Positions 21,995 to 29,078 of a DNA stretch of 29,188 nt are shown here, one piece after another. The DNA is from Patescibacteria group bacterium. Lineage in GTDB: Bacteria; Patescibacteriota; Patescibacteriia; UBA9934; GWF2-40-263. Positions within the stretch are counted from its first letter, which is position 1; each line of letters begins with the position of its first letter. Under the pieces are notes generated by a model. The model was not told the DNA's origin and did not search any database. It saw only the letters and a program-made list of their open reading frames with translations. Location: positions 1 through 29,188 of the forward strand of contig SCSL01000071.1 of the NCBI GenBank assembly GCA_004298405.1, read 5' to 3'. The translations under genes were made by a program, and so were the position numbers.

Positions 21995-23415
21995 ACACGC
22001 TTGGCGTATCGCAGGTCAGCAAACGTCAGTGAACCTGTGAGCAAAAGGCCGCAGAGATAGACGCCTCCCCCAATCAATACGACAGGAATCCATCCGGTGA
22101 TTGGCTTGAGCAGAACAACAACCACAAGCATAATTCCTCCTATGAGGTAAATGGGAAGAATTGTTTTCAACAGGTGAACGAACGAGAACGAGGGAATGAC
22201 AGTTCGAACAAACGCCAGACCCGCAACAAACATGAAAATAAAACTGGCAAGTGCGGCATAGGCGGCGCCAAGGATGCCGATGTACGGAATCAGAATAGCG
22301 TTGAGGACAATGTTCATGACCATGGTGCCTCCCATGATCGCCGTCTTGATCGTCTGCTTTCCACAGGCATTAAGAAGGGCGCCGATGGGAAAGTCGAGAA
22401 AAATAGGAATGAGAACAAAGATCAAGGTTTGAAGCACAACCGTAGCCTGTTCATATCCTTCTCCTGCGAGCGAGATTGCTTCTGGGGCAACGGCGTACAA
22501 CCCAAAAACAATCGGCGCAGAAAGGATGGCCATGTACCACAGGCTCTTCAACAAAATTCGCTCAAGAGCGGTTTCATCTTTCCCTGCCACCGCGCTCATG
22601 CCGGGATAGAGAGCCGCAACAAAGGCCAGTGGAAGAAATTGAAACGCGTAGGTGAATTTATACGCGATCGCATAGAGACCGACCGCCGTGGTGTCGAGAA
22701 TTTTCGAAATGAAAATTGAATCGACATAGGAATAGACCTTCACAAAAATCGCCGCGAGGGCGAACGGGAACGCCATGTTCAAAATAAGACGCGCGTCTTG
22801 GCTTGACCAACGTGGAATGAGCGTTACCCAACCCAGGCGTTCAGCAACCCTGGAAGAAGCCACAAGAAGATTCACGAGGCTTCCTGCCATGAGTGCGACA
22901 ATAAGCAGTGGAAGCGAGGGAGCTAAAAATAAAACGAGACCACCAACAAGAGCGGTTGTACCCATTCCAAAAAAAATGCCAACAGCCTCATACTTGAGCG
23001 CTTGGAACCCACGAAGAACCCCATAGAAAAAAACCTGAAGGGCGTCGATAAGAAGAACGACACAAGCCATACCGATCAGGAATTGCACATCGGATTCATA
23101 ACCCAGCAATCGTCCCGTCAGAACAGCCCCCAAAATCGCGAGCAACATGAGCGGCAGTTTGAGTGCCAAGGCATGGGAGATCAGTGAACGTGCCTGCGTT
23201 GGTTCTTTTGCAATTTCGCGGATCGTGACAGAGGTAATGCCAAACTCAGCGATGACAGAAAAAATGGTCGTGATGGAAAGCGCAAGGAAATACTGACCGG
23301 TCAGATCGGGCTGCATCACGCGAGCCAAGAACAAAAAATAGACAAACGCGATGATCTTTTGTCCAACAGAAGCAATGGTTAAATACAGGGCATTTTTCGC
23401 AACTCGTTGTGTCAC
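21991..23415 (-). CDS. Wzx-type polysaccharide flippase (MATE/MVF superfamily)
   Basis: The 474-residue membrane protein has about 14 hydrophobic helices spread over its length. It begins with the family-typical NALYLTIASVGQKIIAFVYF, followed by IAEFGITSVTIREIAKEP. Such proteins flip lipid-linked oligosaccharides across the membrane. Together with the two glycosyltransferases and the ligase-like gene downstream it makes a compact Wzx/Wzy-type export module. The start is a GTG at 23415 without a clear ribosome site; TAAACT lies 9 bp upstream, the same spacing as the -10 of the lysozyme-like gene, but without a good -35. Substrate is unknown. Confidence 0.93.
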   Translation of the reverse strand: MTQRVAKNALYLTIASVGQKIIAFVYFLFLARVMQPDLTGQYFLALSITTIFSVIAEFGITSVTIREIAKEPTQARSLISHALALKLPLMLLAILGAVLTGRLLGYESDVQFLIGMACVVLLIDALQVFFYGVLRGFQALKYEAVGIFFGMGTTALVGGLVLFLAPSLPLLIVALMAGSLVNLLVASSRVAERLGWVTLIPRWSSQDARLILNMAFPFALAAIFVKVYSYVDSIFISKILDTTAVGLYAIAYKFTYAFQFLPLAFVAALYPGMSAVAGKDETALERILLKSLWYMAILSAPIVFGLYAVAPEAISLAGEGYEQATVVLQTLIFVLIPIFLDFPIGALLNACGKQTIKTAIMGGTMVMNIVLNAILIPYIGILGAAYAALASFIFMFVAGLAFVRTVIPSFSFVHLLKTILPIYLIGGIMLVVVVLLKPITGWIPVVLIGGGVYLCGLLLTGSLTFADLRYAKRV

Positions 23416-23457
23416 ATAGGCAACAGTTTAGAAGAAAAACACACAAAATGGAAGGTC

Positions 23458-23485
23458 AAAAAAACCGCCAGCCAGAAGGCCGACG
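23458..23485 (-). terminator. Rho-independent terminator of the alpha operon
   Basis: Read on the minus strand, CGTCGGCC and GGCTGGCG form an 8-bp stem with two G-U pairs and a TTCT loop, followed by GG and a run of T. It lies 16 bp after the rpsI stop and separates the ribosomal operon from the glycan cluster. Confidence 0.85.
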
Positions 23486-23500
23486 ATTTTGTTTTTTTGT

Positions 23501-23899
23501 TTAGCGCTTAGACCACTGTGGTGAACGTCTCGCAGACTTATGTCCGAACTTCTTTCGCTCTCTTACACGTGGGTCACGACTGAGAAATCCTCCTTTTTTC
23601 AGTGTCACCCGAAATTCAGGATTGAATTCTACAAGCGCACGAGCAATGCCCAATCGAATGCCATCTGCTTGGCCGTGGATTCCCCCACCATTCACATGCA
23701 CAGTTATGTCAAACACATTTTCCGTGCCCGTTTCCTTGAGCGGAGCAACAACGGTTTGTTGCATGGTCTCAAGGGGGAGATATTCTGTGAGCTCGCGATC
23801 ATTAATCTTTATCGTTCCAGATCCACCGTGATGAAGGCGCACGCGCGCAACCGCTTCTTTGCGTCGTCCGATGGCCTCAATATATTTTGTTTCACTCAT
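23501..23899 (-). CDS. rpsI: 30S ribosomal protein S9
   Basis: S9 lies in the head of the small subunit and its C-terminal tail reaches the P-site tRNA. The 132-residue product starts KYIEAIGRRKEAVARVRL, has the central VNGGGIHGQADGIRLGIARAL block, and ends SPQWSKR, so the conserved terminal Lys-Arg that contacts tRNA is intact. Normal length. It is the last gene of the operon, 5 bp after rplM, and is followed directly by a terminator. Confidence 0.97.
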   Translation of the reverse strand: MSETKYIEAIGRRKEAVARVRLHHGGSGTIKINDRELTEYLPLETMQQTVVAPLKETGTENVFDITVHVNGGGIHGQADGIRLGIARALVEFNPEFRVTLKKGGFLSRDPRVRERKKFGHKSARRSPQWSKR

Positions 23900-23904
23900 A
23901 TCAG

Positions 23905-24255
23905 CTAGTTGTTTACGACCAGACGCTTTAGACGCTCGTTGCGTTGTTTATTCTTTGGAAGCATCCGGGAGACCGCGCGTCGAAGAACATCGCCTGGATC
24001 TTCCGCCCAAACCGTGCTCATTTTTTTCTGTCGAAGACCCGCGGCGTATGTGGTGTGATGATGATAAACCTTCTGGTTGAGTTTTTTCCCAGTCAAAACC
24101 ATCTTGGACGCATTCACGACCTGAACATGATCCCCATCATCAATATGCGGGGTCCAGCTTGCTTTGTGCTTTCCAATCAAAATTCGTGTCACTTCCGTGG
24201 CGAGACGCCCAGGAGCCTTACCGGCTGCATCGATTGTATGAATTTCGTGAGACAT
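23905..24255 (-). CDS. rplM: 50S ribosomal protein L13 (short form)
   Basis: L13 is an early-assembling large-subunit protein. The 116-residue product has the core GRLATEVTRILIGKHKASWTP, VVNASKMVLTGKKLNQKVY and the VSRMLPKN signature. It is about 25 residues shorter than the E. coli protein (142): the leading segment is trimmed by roughly 14 residues and the tail after LKRLVVNN is missing. The globular core is complete, so this is a trimmed rather than broken gene. It follows rplQ by 9 bp and precedes rpsI by 5 bp. Confidence 0.96.
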   Translation of the reverse strand: MSHEIHTIDAAGKAPGRLATEVTRILIGKHKASWTPHIDDGDHVQVVNASKMVLTGKKLNQKVYHHHTTYAAGLRQKKMSTVWAEDPGDVLRRAVSRMLPKNKQRNERLKRLVVNN

Positions 24256-24264
24256 AGGTATGCG

Positions 24265-24615
24265 TTACACCAATTCGATCTGGACCATCTCGGCTCCATC
24301 GTTTTTTCGAGGAGCCAATTTGATAATACGTGTATACCCACCCGCGCGGTTCTGATAGCGAGGACCGAGAACTTCAAAAATTTTCTTGACCGGATGTTCT
24401 GTATAAAAGAACCCCATCAGTTTGCGTCGTCCAGCAAGCGTTTGATTTTTTCCAGACGTGATCGCTTTTTCCACGAGCGGTTTTACCGCCTTTGCCTTTG
24501 CTTCTGTGGTCGTAACCTTTTCATATAAAATCACACTCGCCGCGAGATTTCTCAGCAAGGCCTCACGAGGGGCTTTTTCACGACCTAGGATTGTCCCTTT
24601 CTTTCGGTGACGCAT
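24265..24615 (-). CDS. rplQ: 50S ribosomal protein L17
   Basis: L17 binds domain III of 23S rRNA near the exit tunnel. The 116-residue product opens with the family signature MRHRKKGTILGREKAPREAL, followed by LRNLAASVILYEKVTTTEAKA and the C-terminal RAGGYTRIIKLAPRKNDGAEM. Length is normal for the short bacterial form. It follows rpoA after 5 bp, the standard order of the alpha operon. Confidence 0.97.
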   Translation of the reverse strand: MRHRKKGTILGREKAPREALLRNLAASVILYEKVTTTEAKAKAVKPLVEKAITSGKNQTLAGRRKLMGFFYTEHPVKKIFEVLGPRYQNRAGGYTRIIKLAPRKNDGAEMVQIELV

Positions 24616-24620
24616 AGAGA

Positions 24621-25337
24621 TTAGACGGACTCGTCTAGCAGGGATGACGGCTGATTATTGGTCAGGATCGAAAAATAGTCAATAAGAATCTTTGCCGATT
24701 CATCAACCGCCTCTTTTGGAGAGATGGTTCCATCGGTTTCGATATTCATAATGAGCTTGTCGTAGTTCGTGATCTCTCCCACACGTGTATTCTCAACGCG
24801 ATACCCGACGTTACGGACAGGGGAAAATAAAGCATCAATCGCAATGGTTCCAATGTCTCGTGGAGCGTCCCCGACTCGATCCTCGCTTGTTGTGTATCCT
24901 CGTCCACGTCGAACGGTCAGTTCCATATCAAATGAGGCTCCATCTTCTGTCACTGTGGCAAGGACGAGATCCGGATTGATAATTTCAACGTCCGCATTTG
25001 GCGTAATATCGCCGGCGGTGACAACTTTTGCTCCAGATACACTCAAGTTGAGCTTCACAGGCTCATCCGAAAAGCACTTTAATCGAAGAGACTTCACATT
25101 CAAAATCACTTCAAGAGCATCTTCTTTTACTCCCTTTATCGCCTGAAACTCGTGATTTACGCCTTTAATTTTCACGGCGGTCACAGCCGCACCAGGAAGC
25201 GACGATAAGAGAACGCGCCTAAGCGCATTGCCAAGCGTTGTGCCGTATCCATGAAAACAAGGCTCGACCGTAAGGACACCCTCATTTGGGCGCTCATCGT
25301 CATACTTGATACGTGATGGAAGAAGAATGTTCTCCAT
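24621..25337 (-). CDS. rpoA: RNA polymerase alpha subunit, lacking the C-terminal domain
   Basis: Alpha dimerises to nucleate RNA polymerase assembly. The 238-residue product covers the whole N-terminal domain: EPCFHGYGTTLGNALRRVLL, then PGAAVTAVKIKGVNHEF, the RRGRGYTTSED block, and NYDKLIMNIETDGTISPKEA with the final helix SAKILIDYFSIL. It stops shortly after that helix. Typical bacterial alpha is 310-330 residues and continues through a linker to the alpha-CTD, which contacts UP elements and activators. rplQ begins 5 bp after the stop, so there is no room for a detached or frameshifted CTD here. The NTD looks intact, so the enzyme should assemble. Confidence 0.96.
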   Translation of the reverse strand: MENILLPSRIKYDDERPNEGVLTVEPCFHGYGTTLGNALRRVLLSSLPGAAVTAVKIKGVNHEFQAIKGVKEDALEVILNVKSLRLKCFSDEPVKLNLSVSGAKVVTAGDITPNADVEIINPDLVLATVTEDGASFDMELTVRRGRGYTTSEDRVGDAPRDIGTIAIDALFSPVRNVGYRVENTRVGEITNYDKLIMNIETDGTISPKEAVDESAKILIDYFSILTNNQPSSLLDESV

Positions 25338-25360
25338 ACAAAAGGTTTAAAAAATGATGA

Positions 25361-25975
25361 TTATCGTGAGTAAAACTCCACGATGAGTGTTGGATCAAAA
25401 TCCTGCTTTAGATCTTCCCCTTCAGGGAACGCCGTCACCTTTCCCATCATGGTTTTTTCATCGCGGGAAATCCATGATGGCAACGTGCTTTGATTCATCG
25501 CTTCCGGTATCTTCTTGACGATTCCCTTCTCAAGTTTTGAGGGCTTGATCGTGACTACGTCACCAATCGAAACACTGAATGAGGGAATGTCTACCCTCGA
25601 GCCGTTCACTTGAATGAACCCATGTCCAACAATCTGTCGAGCTTGACGGCGTGTTCTTGCCCACCCAAGCCGGTAAACCACATTGTCCAAACGTAGCTCC
25701 AGGAAACGAACCAGGGATTCCGCTGTATTTCCACCCGTGCGGCTTGCTTTGTCAAAGTAATTTGAAAACTGGCGTTCAAGAATCCCGTAAATGGCCTTTG
25801 CTTTTTGCTTTTCCTTAAGTTGCTCTCCATACGAAGAGAGTCTTGACCGACTCATAGCCTGTTTTGGTCCATGTACTCCTGGTGGATACGCACGTCGTCG
25901 GACGTACTTTTCCTTGCCAAGCGTAATACCGAGCCGACGAGATCGTTTAACAATGGGGGTTCGCTGAGTTGCCAT
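25361..25975 (-). CDS. rpsD: 30S ribosomal protein S4
   Basis: S4 initiates 30S assembly by binding the 5' domain of 16S rRNA, and in many bacteria represses its own operon. The 204-residue product includes the basic KYVRRRAYPPGVHGPK region, SSYGEQLKEKQKAKAIYGIL, and the S4 RNA-binding domain RLDNVVYRLGWARTRRQARQ with GHGFIQVNG. The N-terminus has no cysteines, so it is the zinc-free form. It follows rpsK by 3 bp and precedes rpoA by 23 bp, the widest gap within this operon. Confidence 0.97.
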   Translation of the reverse strand: MATQRTPIVKRSRRLGITLGKEKYVRRRAYPPGVHGPKQAMSRSRLSSYGEQLKEKQKAKAIYGILERQFSNYFDKASRTGGNTAESLVRFLELRLDNVVYRLGWARTRRQARQIVGHGFIQVNGSRVDIPSFSVSIGDVVTIKPSKLEKGIVKKIPEAMNQSTLPSWISRDEKTMMGKVTAFPEGEDLKQDFDPTLIVEFYSR

Positions 25976-25978
25976 ATC

Positions 25979-26377
25979 CTAGACGCGTCGTGGTTTGGGT
26001 TGACGACACCCGTTATGGGGAAGTGGAGTCAAATCTTTGATAGAAAGCACCTGGAACCCGTTGGTATTGAGCGCCCGGATAGCCGAGTCACGACCCGTAC
26101 CAACACCTGTGACAAACACATTCACTTCTTTCAGTCCTGTTTCTTTCACGCGATCTGCCGCCGTTTTCACCACAATGCTCGCGGCATACGGCGTTGACTT
26201 TTTTGGTCCCTTAAAACCGCAATTTCCCGCACTTGACCAACCAAGCGTGTTTCCATTCAAATCGGTGAGCGTCAAAATTGTGTTGTTAAATGTAGCCTGA
26301 ATATAGGCACACCCTTGCGAGACCTGTCGAATGACTTTCTTCTTTGAGCGAGACTTGCTGTTACTCTGGACGGCCAT
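25979..26377 (-). CDS. rpsK: 30S ribosomal protein S11
   Basis: S11 lies on the platform near the mRNA exit channel. The 132-residue product has a Lys/Arg/Ser-rich tail (SNSKSRSKKKVIRQ) and then the conserved core YIQATFNNTILTLTDLNGN, SSAGNCGFKGPKKSTPYAA, FVTGVGTGRDSAIRAL and the C-terminal TPLPHNGCRQPKPRRV. Normal length. Gaps of 6 bp from rpsM and 3 bp to rpsD support cotranscription. Confidence 0.97.
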   Translation of the reverse strand: MAVQSNSKSRSKKKVIRQVSQGCAYIQATFNNTILTLTDLNGNTLGWSSAGNCGFKGPKKSTPYAASIVVKTAADRVKETGLKEVNVFVTGVGTGRDSAIRALNTNGFQVLSIKDLTPLPHNGCRQPKPRRV

Positions 26378-26383
26378 AGGAGA

Positions 26384-26770
26384 TTAGGTCTTGGTAAGGG
26401 TTCGTCGTCCGCTTCCCATCGTTCGACGGGCATTTCCTCGGACGGTGCGTGAATTTGATTTGGTTCGCTGCCCACGAACAGGGAGGTTCTTGCTGTGTCG
26501 TATCCCTCGATATGCGCCAATTTCCTTTAATCGTTTGATGCTCGAGAGTCTCTCGCGACGAAGATCCCCCTCAAGACGGTAATTCTTCTCCAATATCGTT
26601 CGAATTCCATTCACCTGATCATCCGTAAGATCCTTCGTCCGAATATTTTGGTCAACTCCTGCCTGAGCAAGAATCTTTTTTGAGGTCGCCTCTCCAACAC
26701 CATACACATAGGTGAGGGCGATCACGATCCGTTTGTCGTTTGGGATGGTCACTCCAGCGATACGTGCCAT
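26384..26770 (-). CDS. rpsM: 30S ribosomal protein S13
   Basis: S13 forms inter-subunit bridges and contacts the P-site tRNA. The 128-residue product starts MARIAGVTIPNDKRIVIALT and has YGVGEATSKKILAQAGV, YRGIRHSKNLPVRGQRTKSN and the basic tail ending TMGSGRRTLTKT. ATG 26770 is chosen over an upstream in-frame start because the family begins MARIAGV and an AAGGA site lies just upstream, inside the end of rpmJ. Normal length. Confidence 0.97.
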   Translation of the reverse strand: MARIAGVTIPNDKRIVIALTYVYGVGEATSKKILAQAGVDQNIRTKDLTDDQVNGIRTILEKNYRLEGDLRRERLSSIKRLKEIGAYRGIRHSKNLPVRGQRTKSNSRTVRGNARRTMGSGRRTLTKT

Positions 26771-26774
26771 AGGA

Positions 26775-26888
26775 TTATCCTTGTCGTTGCTTATGACGCG
26801 GGTTCTTACAAATAACAACGACCCGACCCTCCCGTCGGATCACTTTACAATCACGACAAATTTTTTTTGCAGATGATCGAACCTTCAT
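26775..26888 (-). CDS. rpmJ: 50S ribosomal protein L36
   Basis: Translating the minus strand from 26888 gives a 37-residue protein beginning MKVRSSAKKICRDCKV and ending NPRHKQRQG, an exact fit to L36. Zinc ligands CxxC, a third Cys (VVVICKN) and the His of PRHK are all present, so it is the C+ form. An earlier in-frame ATG would add MTFKI but lies inside a hairpin. No Shine-Dalgarno sequence precedes either ATG. It ends 4 bp before rpsM, in the normal infA-rpmJ-rpsM order. Confidence 0.95.
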   Translation of the reverse strand: MKVRSSAKKICRDCKVIRREGRVVVICKNPRHKQRQG

Positions 26889-26897
26889 AATTTTAAA

Positions 26898-26920
26898 CGT
26901 CATCGATGCGATCGATGACG
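26898..26920 (-). promoter_or_regulatory. Perfect hairpin between infA and rpmJ
   Basis: CGTCATCGAT (26898-26907) and ATCGATGACG (26911-26920) form a perfect 10-bp stem with a GCG loop. On the minus strand it ends 9 nt before the rpmJ ATG, where a ribosome site would be expected, and no terminator T-run follows. It could be an attenuation, processing or translational control element. Function is inferred from position only. Confidence 0.5.
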
Positions 26921-26929
26921 CTCTTGCGG

Positions 26930-27151
26930 TCAAAAACGATACACAATTCGACCTTTGGTAAGATCGTACGGACTAATTTCCACCTTTACTTCGTCTCCAG
27001 GAAGAATCCTGATGCGAAATTTTCGCATTTTCCCTGAGAGGTGTCCGGTGATCATCTGTCCGTTTTCTAATTTGATTTTGAAGTTCGCGGCAGGGAGAAG
27101 CTCTTCTACCGTGCCCCGCATCTCAATAAAATCTTTTGTCGCATTTACCAT
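26930..27151 (-). CDS. infA: Translation initiation factor IF-1
   Basis: IF-1 binds the ribosomal A site during initiation. The 73-residue product is a single OB fold with the family run DFIEMRGTVEELLPAANF, ENGQMITGHLSGKMRKFRI and PGDEVKVEISPYDLTKGRI ending VYRF. Length matches the usual 72. The start at 27151 (MVNATKD) is set by family alignment; it has no Shine-Dalgarno sequence of its own. The good GGAGGT site at 27177-27182 is 25 nt away and is spaced for a different-frame ATG at 27170. It opens the alpha operon, about 67 nt after the predicted transcription start. Confidence 0.96.
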   Translation of the reverse strand: MVNATKDFIEMRGTVEELLPAANFKIKLENGQMITGHLSGKMRKFRIRILPGDEVKVEISPYDLTKGRIVYRF

Positions 27152-27170
27152 AATGAAACAGCGACCGCAT
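27123..27170 (-). CDS. Possible short upstream ORF overlapping the infA start
   Basis: ATG 27170 is preceded at an ideal 6-nt spacing by a perfect GGAGGT (27177-27182). It opens a 15-codon frame (MRSLFHYGKCDKRFY) that ends 29 nt inside infA in another frame. Its ribosome site is better than that of infA. It could couple or tune infA translation, or the signal may be a standby site. No protein evidence. Confidence 0.3.
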   Translation of the reverse strand: MRSLFHYGKCDKRFY

Positions 27171-27224
27171 CCTAGCACCTCCGAGCCAAAACCGCAAGAA
27201 ATCAATGAGATTTAAGGCGCCGGT

Positions 27225-27253
27225 ATTGTACTGATGAGTGGTATGACTGTCAA
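27225..27253 (-). promoter_or_regulatory. Promoter of the infA-rpsI (alpha) operon
   Basis: On the minus strand a perfect TTGACA (27253-27248) is followed after exactly 17 bp by TACAAT (27230-27225), one mismatch from consensus. Predicted start is near 27218. It lies between alaS and infA, so the nine-gene operon has its own promoter and need not depend on alaS transcription. Confidence 0.8.
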
Positions 27254-27275
27254 GAATCAATAGTAGATACATTTT

Positions 27276-29045
27276 TTACTCTAAATTTGCCTTAATTCTT
27301 CGGACTCCGCCTGCCACCGCCTCCTCCTTGAGGATTTTAAAACGACCTAGCAGTCCAGTGCGCTCAACATGTGGACCCCCACAAACCTCCTTACTGTAGT
27401 ACTCGCCTGTTGCCTCATCCCCGATAAAATAGACTTTGATCTTATCTCCGAGTGTAGCGTACTTGTCCTCAAAAAGACCGATCGCTCCACGAGCCTTCGC
27501 TTCTGCAAGAGTCAACAGCTGAAATTGAACAGAGAGGTCTTTCTTGATATTTTCGTTTACAAGAGCTTCTACTGCTTGGACCTGCTCCTGTGTCATCTTC
27601 TCTGGATGCGAAAAATCAAAACGAAGGCGCTCGGGAGTGATGTTGGATCCCTTTTGCTCGACATGTGATCCAAGGATCGACCGCAAAGCCTGATGCAACA
27701 TATGTGTGGCCGTATGGAGTTTTACGGTCGCTTCTGACGTGTCCGCAAGGCCGCCAGCAAACTTTTGCCCTGATCCGACACGAGAAAGCTCCTGATGCTT
27801 CTTAAATTCAGCCGCAAAGGAATCATGGTCGATTTCCTGTCCGTACTCTCGAGCAATTTCCTCGGTGAGCTCCAAAGGAAACCCGTATGTCTGATACAAA
27901 TTAAACGCATCAACTCCTGAAATACTCTTGTTTCTTTCCCAACGTTTTAGCACTTCACGCTCCCCTTTTTCGAGAGACTGGGAGAACCGTTCCTGCTCCT
28001 TATTTATTTCCTCGAGGATTGTCGTTTTTTGTTGAAGCAGAGCAGGATAGGACTCACGCAGTGTCTCAACGGCTGACTCAGCAATCGAAACAAAAAACGC
28101 TGGATCACCTGCCACCTGTTTATAGGTTCGAAGAGCTCGACGCAGGAGTCGCCGTAGCACGTATCCTTGGTCCTTGTTGGAAGGGATCATACCATCCGCA
28201 ATGATCATCACAGCGGCTCGCACATGATCCACGATAATCCGACCATAGCGTGGCCTCTGTATGGCGTCGGAATGAAGATGGAGTTTTTGAAAAATCGGTT
28301 CGAACAATTCCGTATCAAATACACTCTGCTTCCCGTTGAGCACCGCCAAAGTGCGTTCAAGTCCCATGCCCGTGTCTACATTGGGTTTTTCCAATTTTTC
28401 AAACGTTCCATCTTCGCGTTTGTTGTATTGCATGAAAACATCGTTCCAAATCTCAACCCATCGTCGATCTTTTGGATCAAATACTTCAGGAGCTGGCTCA
28501 TCGCTCACCCAATAAAACATCTCTGTATCCGGTCCGCAGGGTCCTGTCTGTCCAGCCGGTCCCCACCAATTATCTTTCTTCCCAAGCTTGGCAATCCGTT
28601 TTTCAGAAATACCTTGATGGAGCCATAAGCGGTAGGCCTCTTCATCAAAAGGAGCGTTCTCATCGCCAGCGAATACGGAAACGGCAAGTCGATCGATCGA
28701 AATTCCTAACTCACGTGTGAGAAATAAAAAGCTCCATTCTATGGCCTCTTGTTTGAAGTAATCCTGAAGCGACCAATTTCCAAGCATCTCAAAAAATGTG
28801 AGATGTGTGTCGTCCCCCACCTCATCAATGTCCCCTGTTCGGACACACTTTTGTACGCTTGTGAGCCGCCGACCTTGAGGGTGCAGTTCGCCCAGCAAAT
28901 AGGGAACCAACGGATGCATCCCCGCCGTCGTAAATAACACGGTGGGATCGTTCTCAGGAATAAGCGAGGCGGACGAGATACGTTTATGTCCTTGTGCCTC
29001 GAAAAAAGAAAGGTAGGTTTCTCGAAGTTCCTGGGCTGTTATCAT
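27276..29045 (-). CDS. alaS: Alanyl-tRNA synthetase, lacking the C-Ala domain
   Basis: AlaS charges tRNA-Ala and clears mischarged Ser/Gly. The 589-residue product has the class II catalytic domain (FFEAQGHKRISSASLIPEND, LFTTAGMHPLVPYL, then VQKCVRTGDIDEVGDDTH, FEMLGNWSLQDYF) and the middle tRNA-recognition region. The editing domain has zinc-site motifs HTATH (about 443-447) and CGGPH (about 554-558). It ends soon after, at GGVRRIKANLE, where standard bacterial enzymes of about 870 residues continue into a linker and the C-Ala (DHHA1) domain. Catalysis and cis-editing appear intact. ATG 29045 (MITAQELRETYLSFF) fits the family; an in-frame GTG at 29063 is the alternative. Confidence 0.96.
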   Translation of the reverse strand: MITAQELRETYLSFFEAQGHKRISSASLIPENDPTVLFTTAGMHPLVPYLLGELHPQGRRLTSVQKCVRTGDIDEVGDDTHLTFFEMLGNWSLQDYFKQEAIEWSFLFLTRELGISIDRLAVSVFAGDENAPFDEEAYRLWLHQGISEKRIAKLGKKDNWWGPAGQTGPCGPDTEMFYWVSDEPAPEVFDPKDRRWVEIWNDVFMQYNKREDGTFEKLEKPNVDTGMGLERTLAVLNGKQSVFDTELFEPIFQKLHLHSDAIQRPRYGRIIVDHVRAAVMIIADGMIPSNKDQGYVLRRLLRRALRTYKQVAGDPAFFVSIAESAVETLRESYPALLQQKTTILEEINKEQERFSQSLEKGEREVLKRWERNKSISGVDAFNLYQTYGFPLELTEEIAREYGQEIDHDSFAAEFKKHQELSRVGSGQKFAGGLADTSEATVKLHTATHMLHQALRSILGSHVEQKGSNITPERLRFDFSHPEKMTQEQVQAVEALVNENIKKDLSVQFQLLTLAEAKARGAIGLFEDKYATLGDKIKVYFIGDEATGEYYSKEVCGGPHVERTGLLGRFKILKEEAVAGGVRRIKANLE

Positions 29046-29078
29046 AGTCAATTCATCTAACACCTAACGGCTAAGTTT

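Noticed and set aside
24615..24625. Frameshift explanation for the short RpoA
   Set aside because: rplQ starts 5 bp after the stop with a perfect N-terminus, so no alpha-CTD sequence could be hidden in another frame here.
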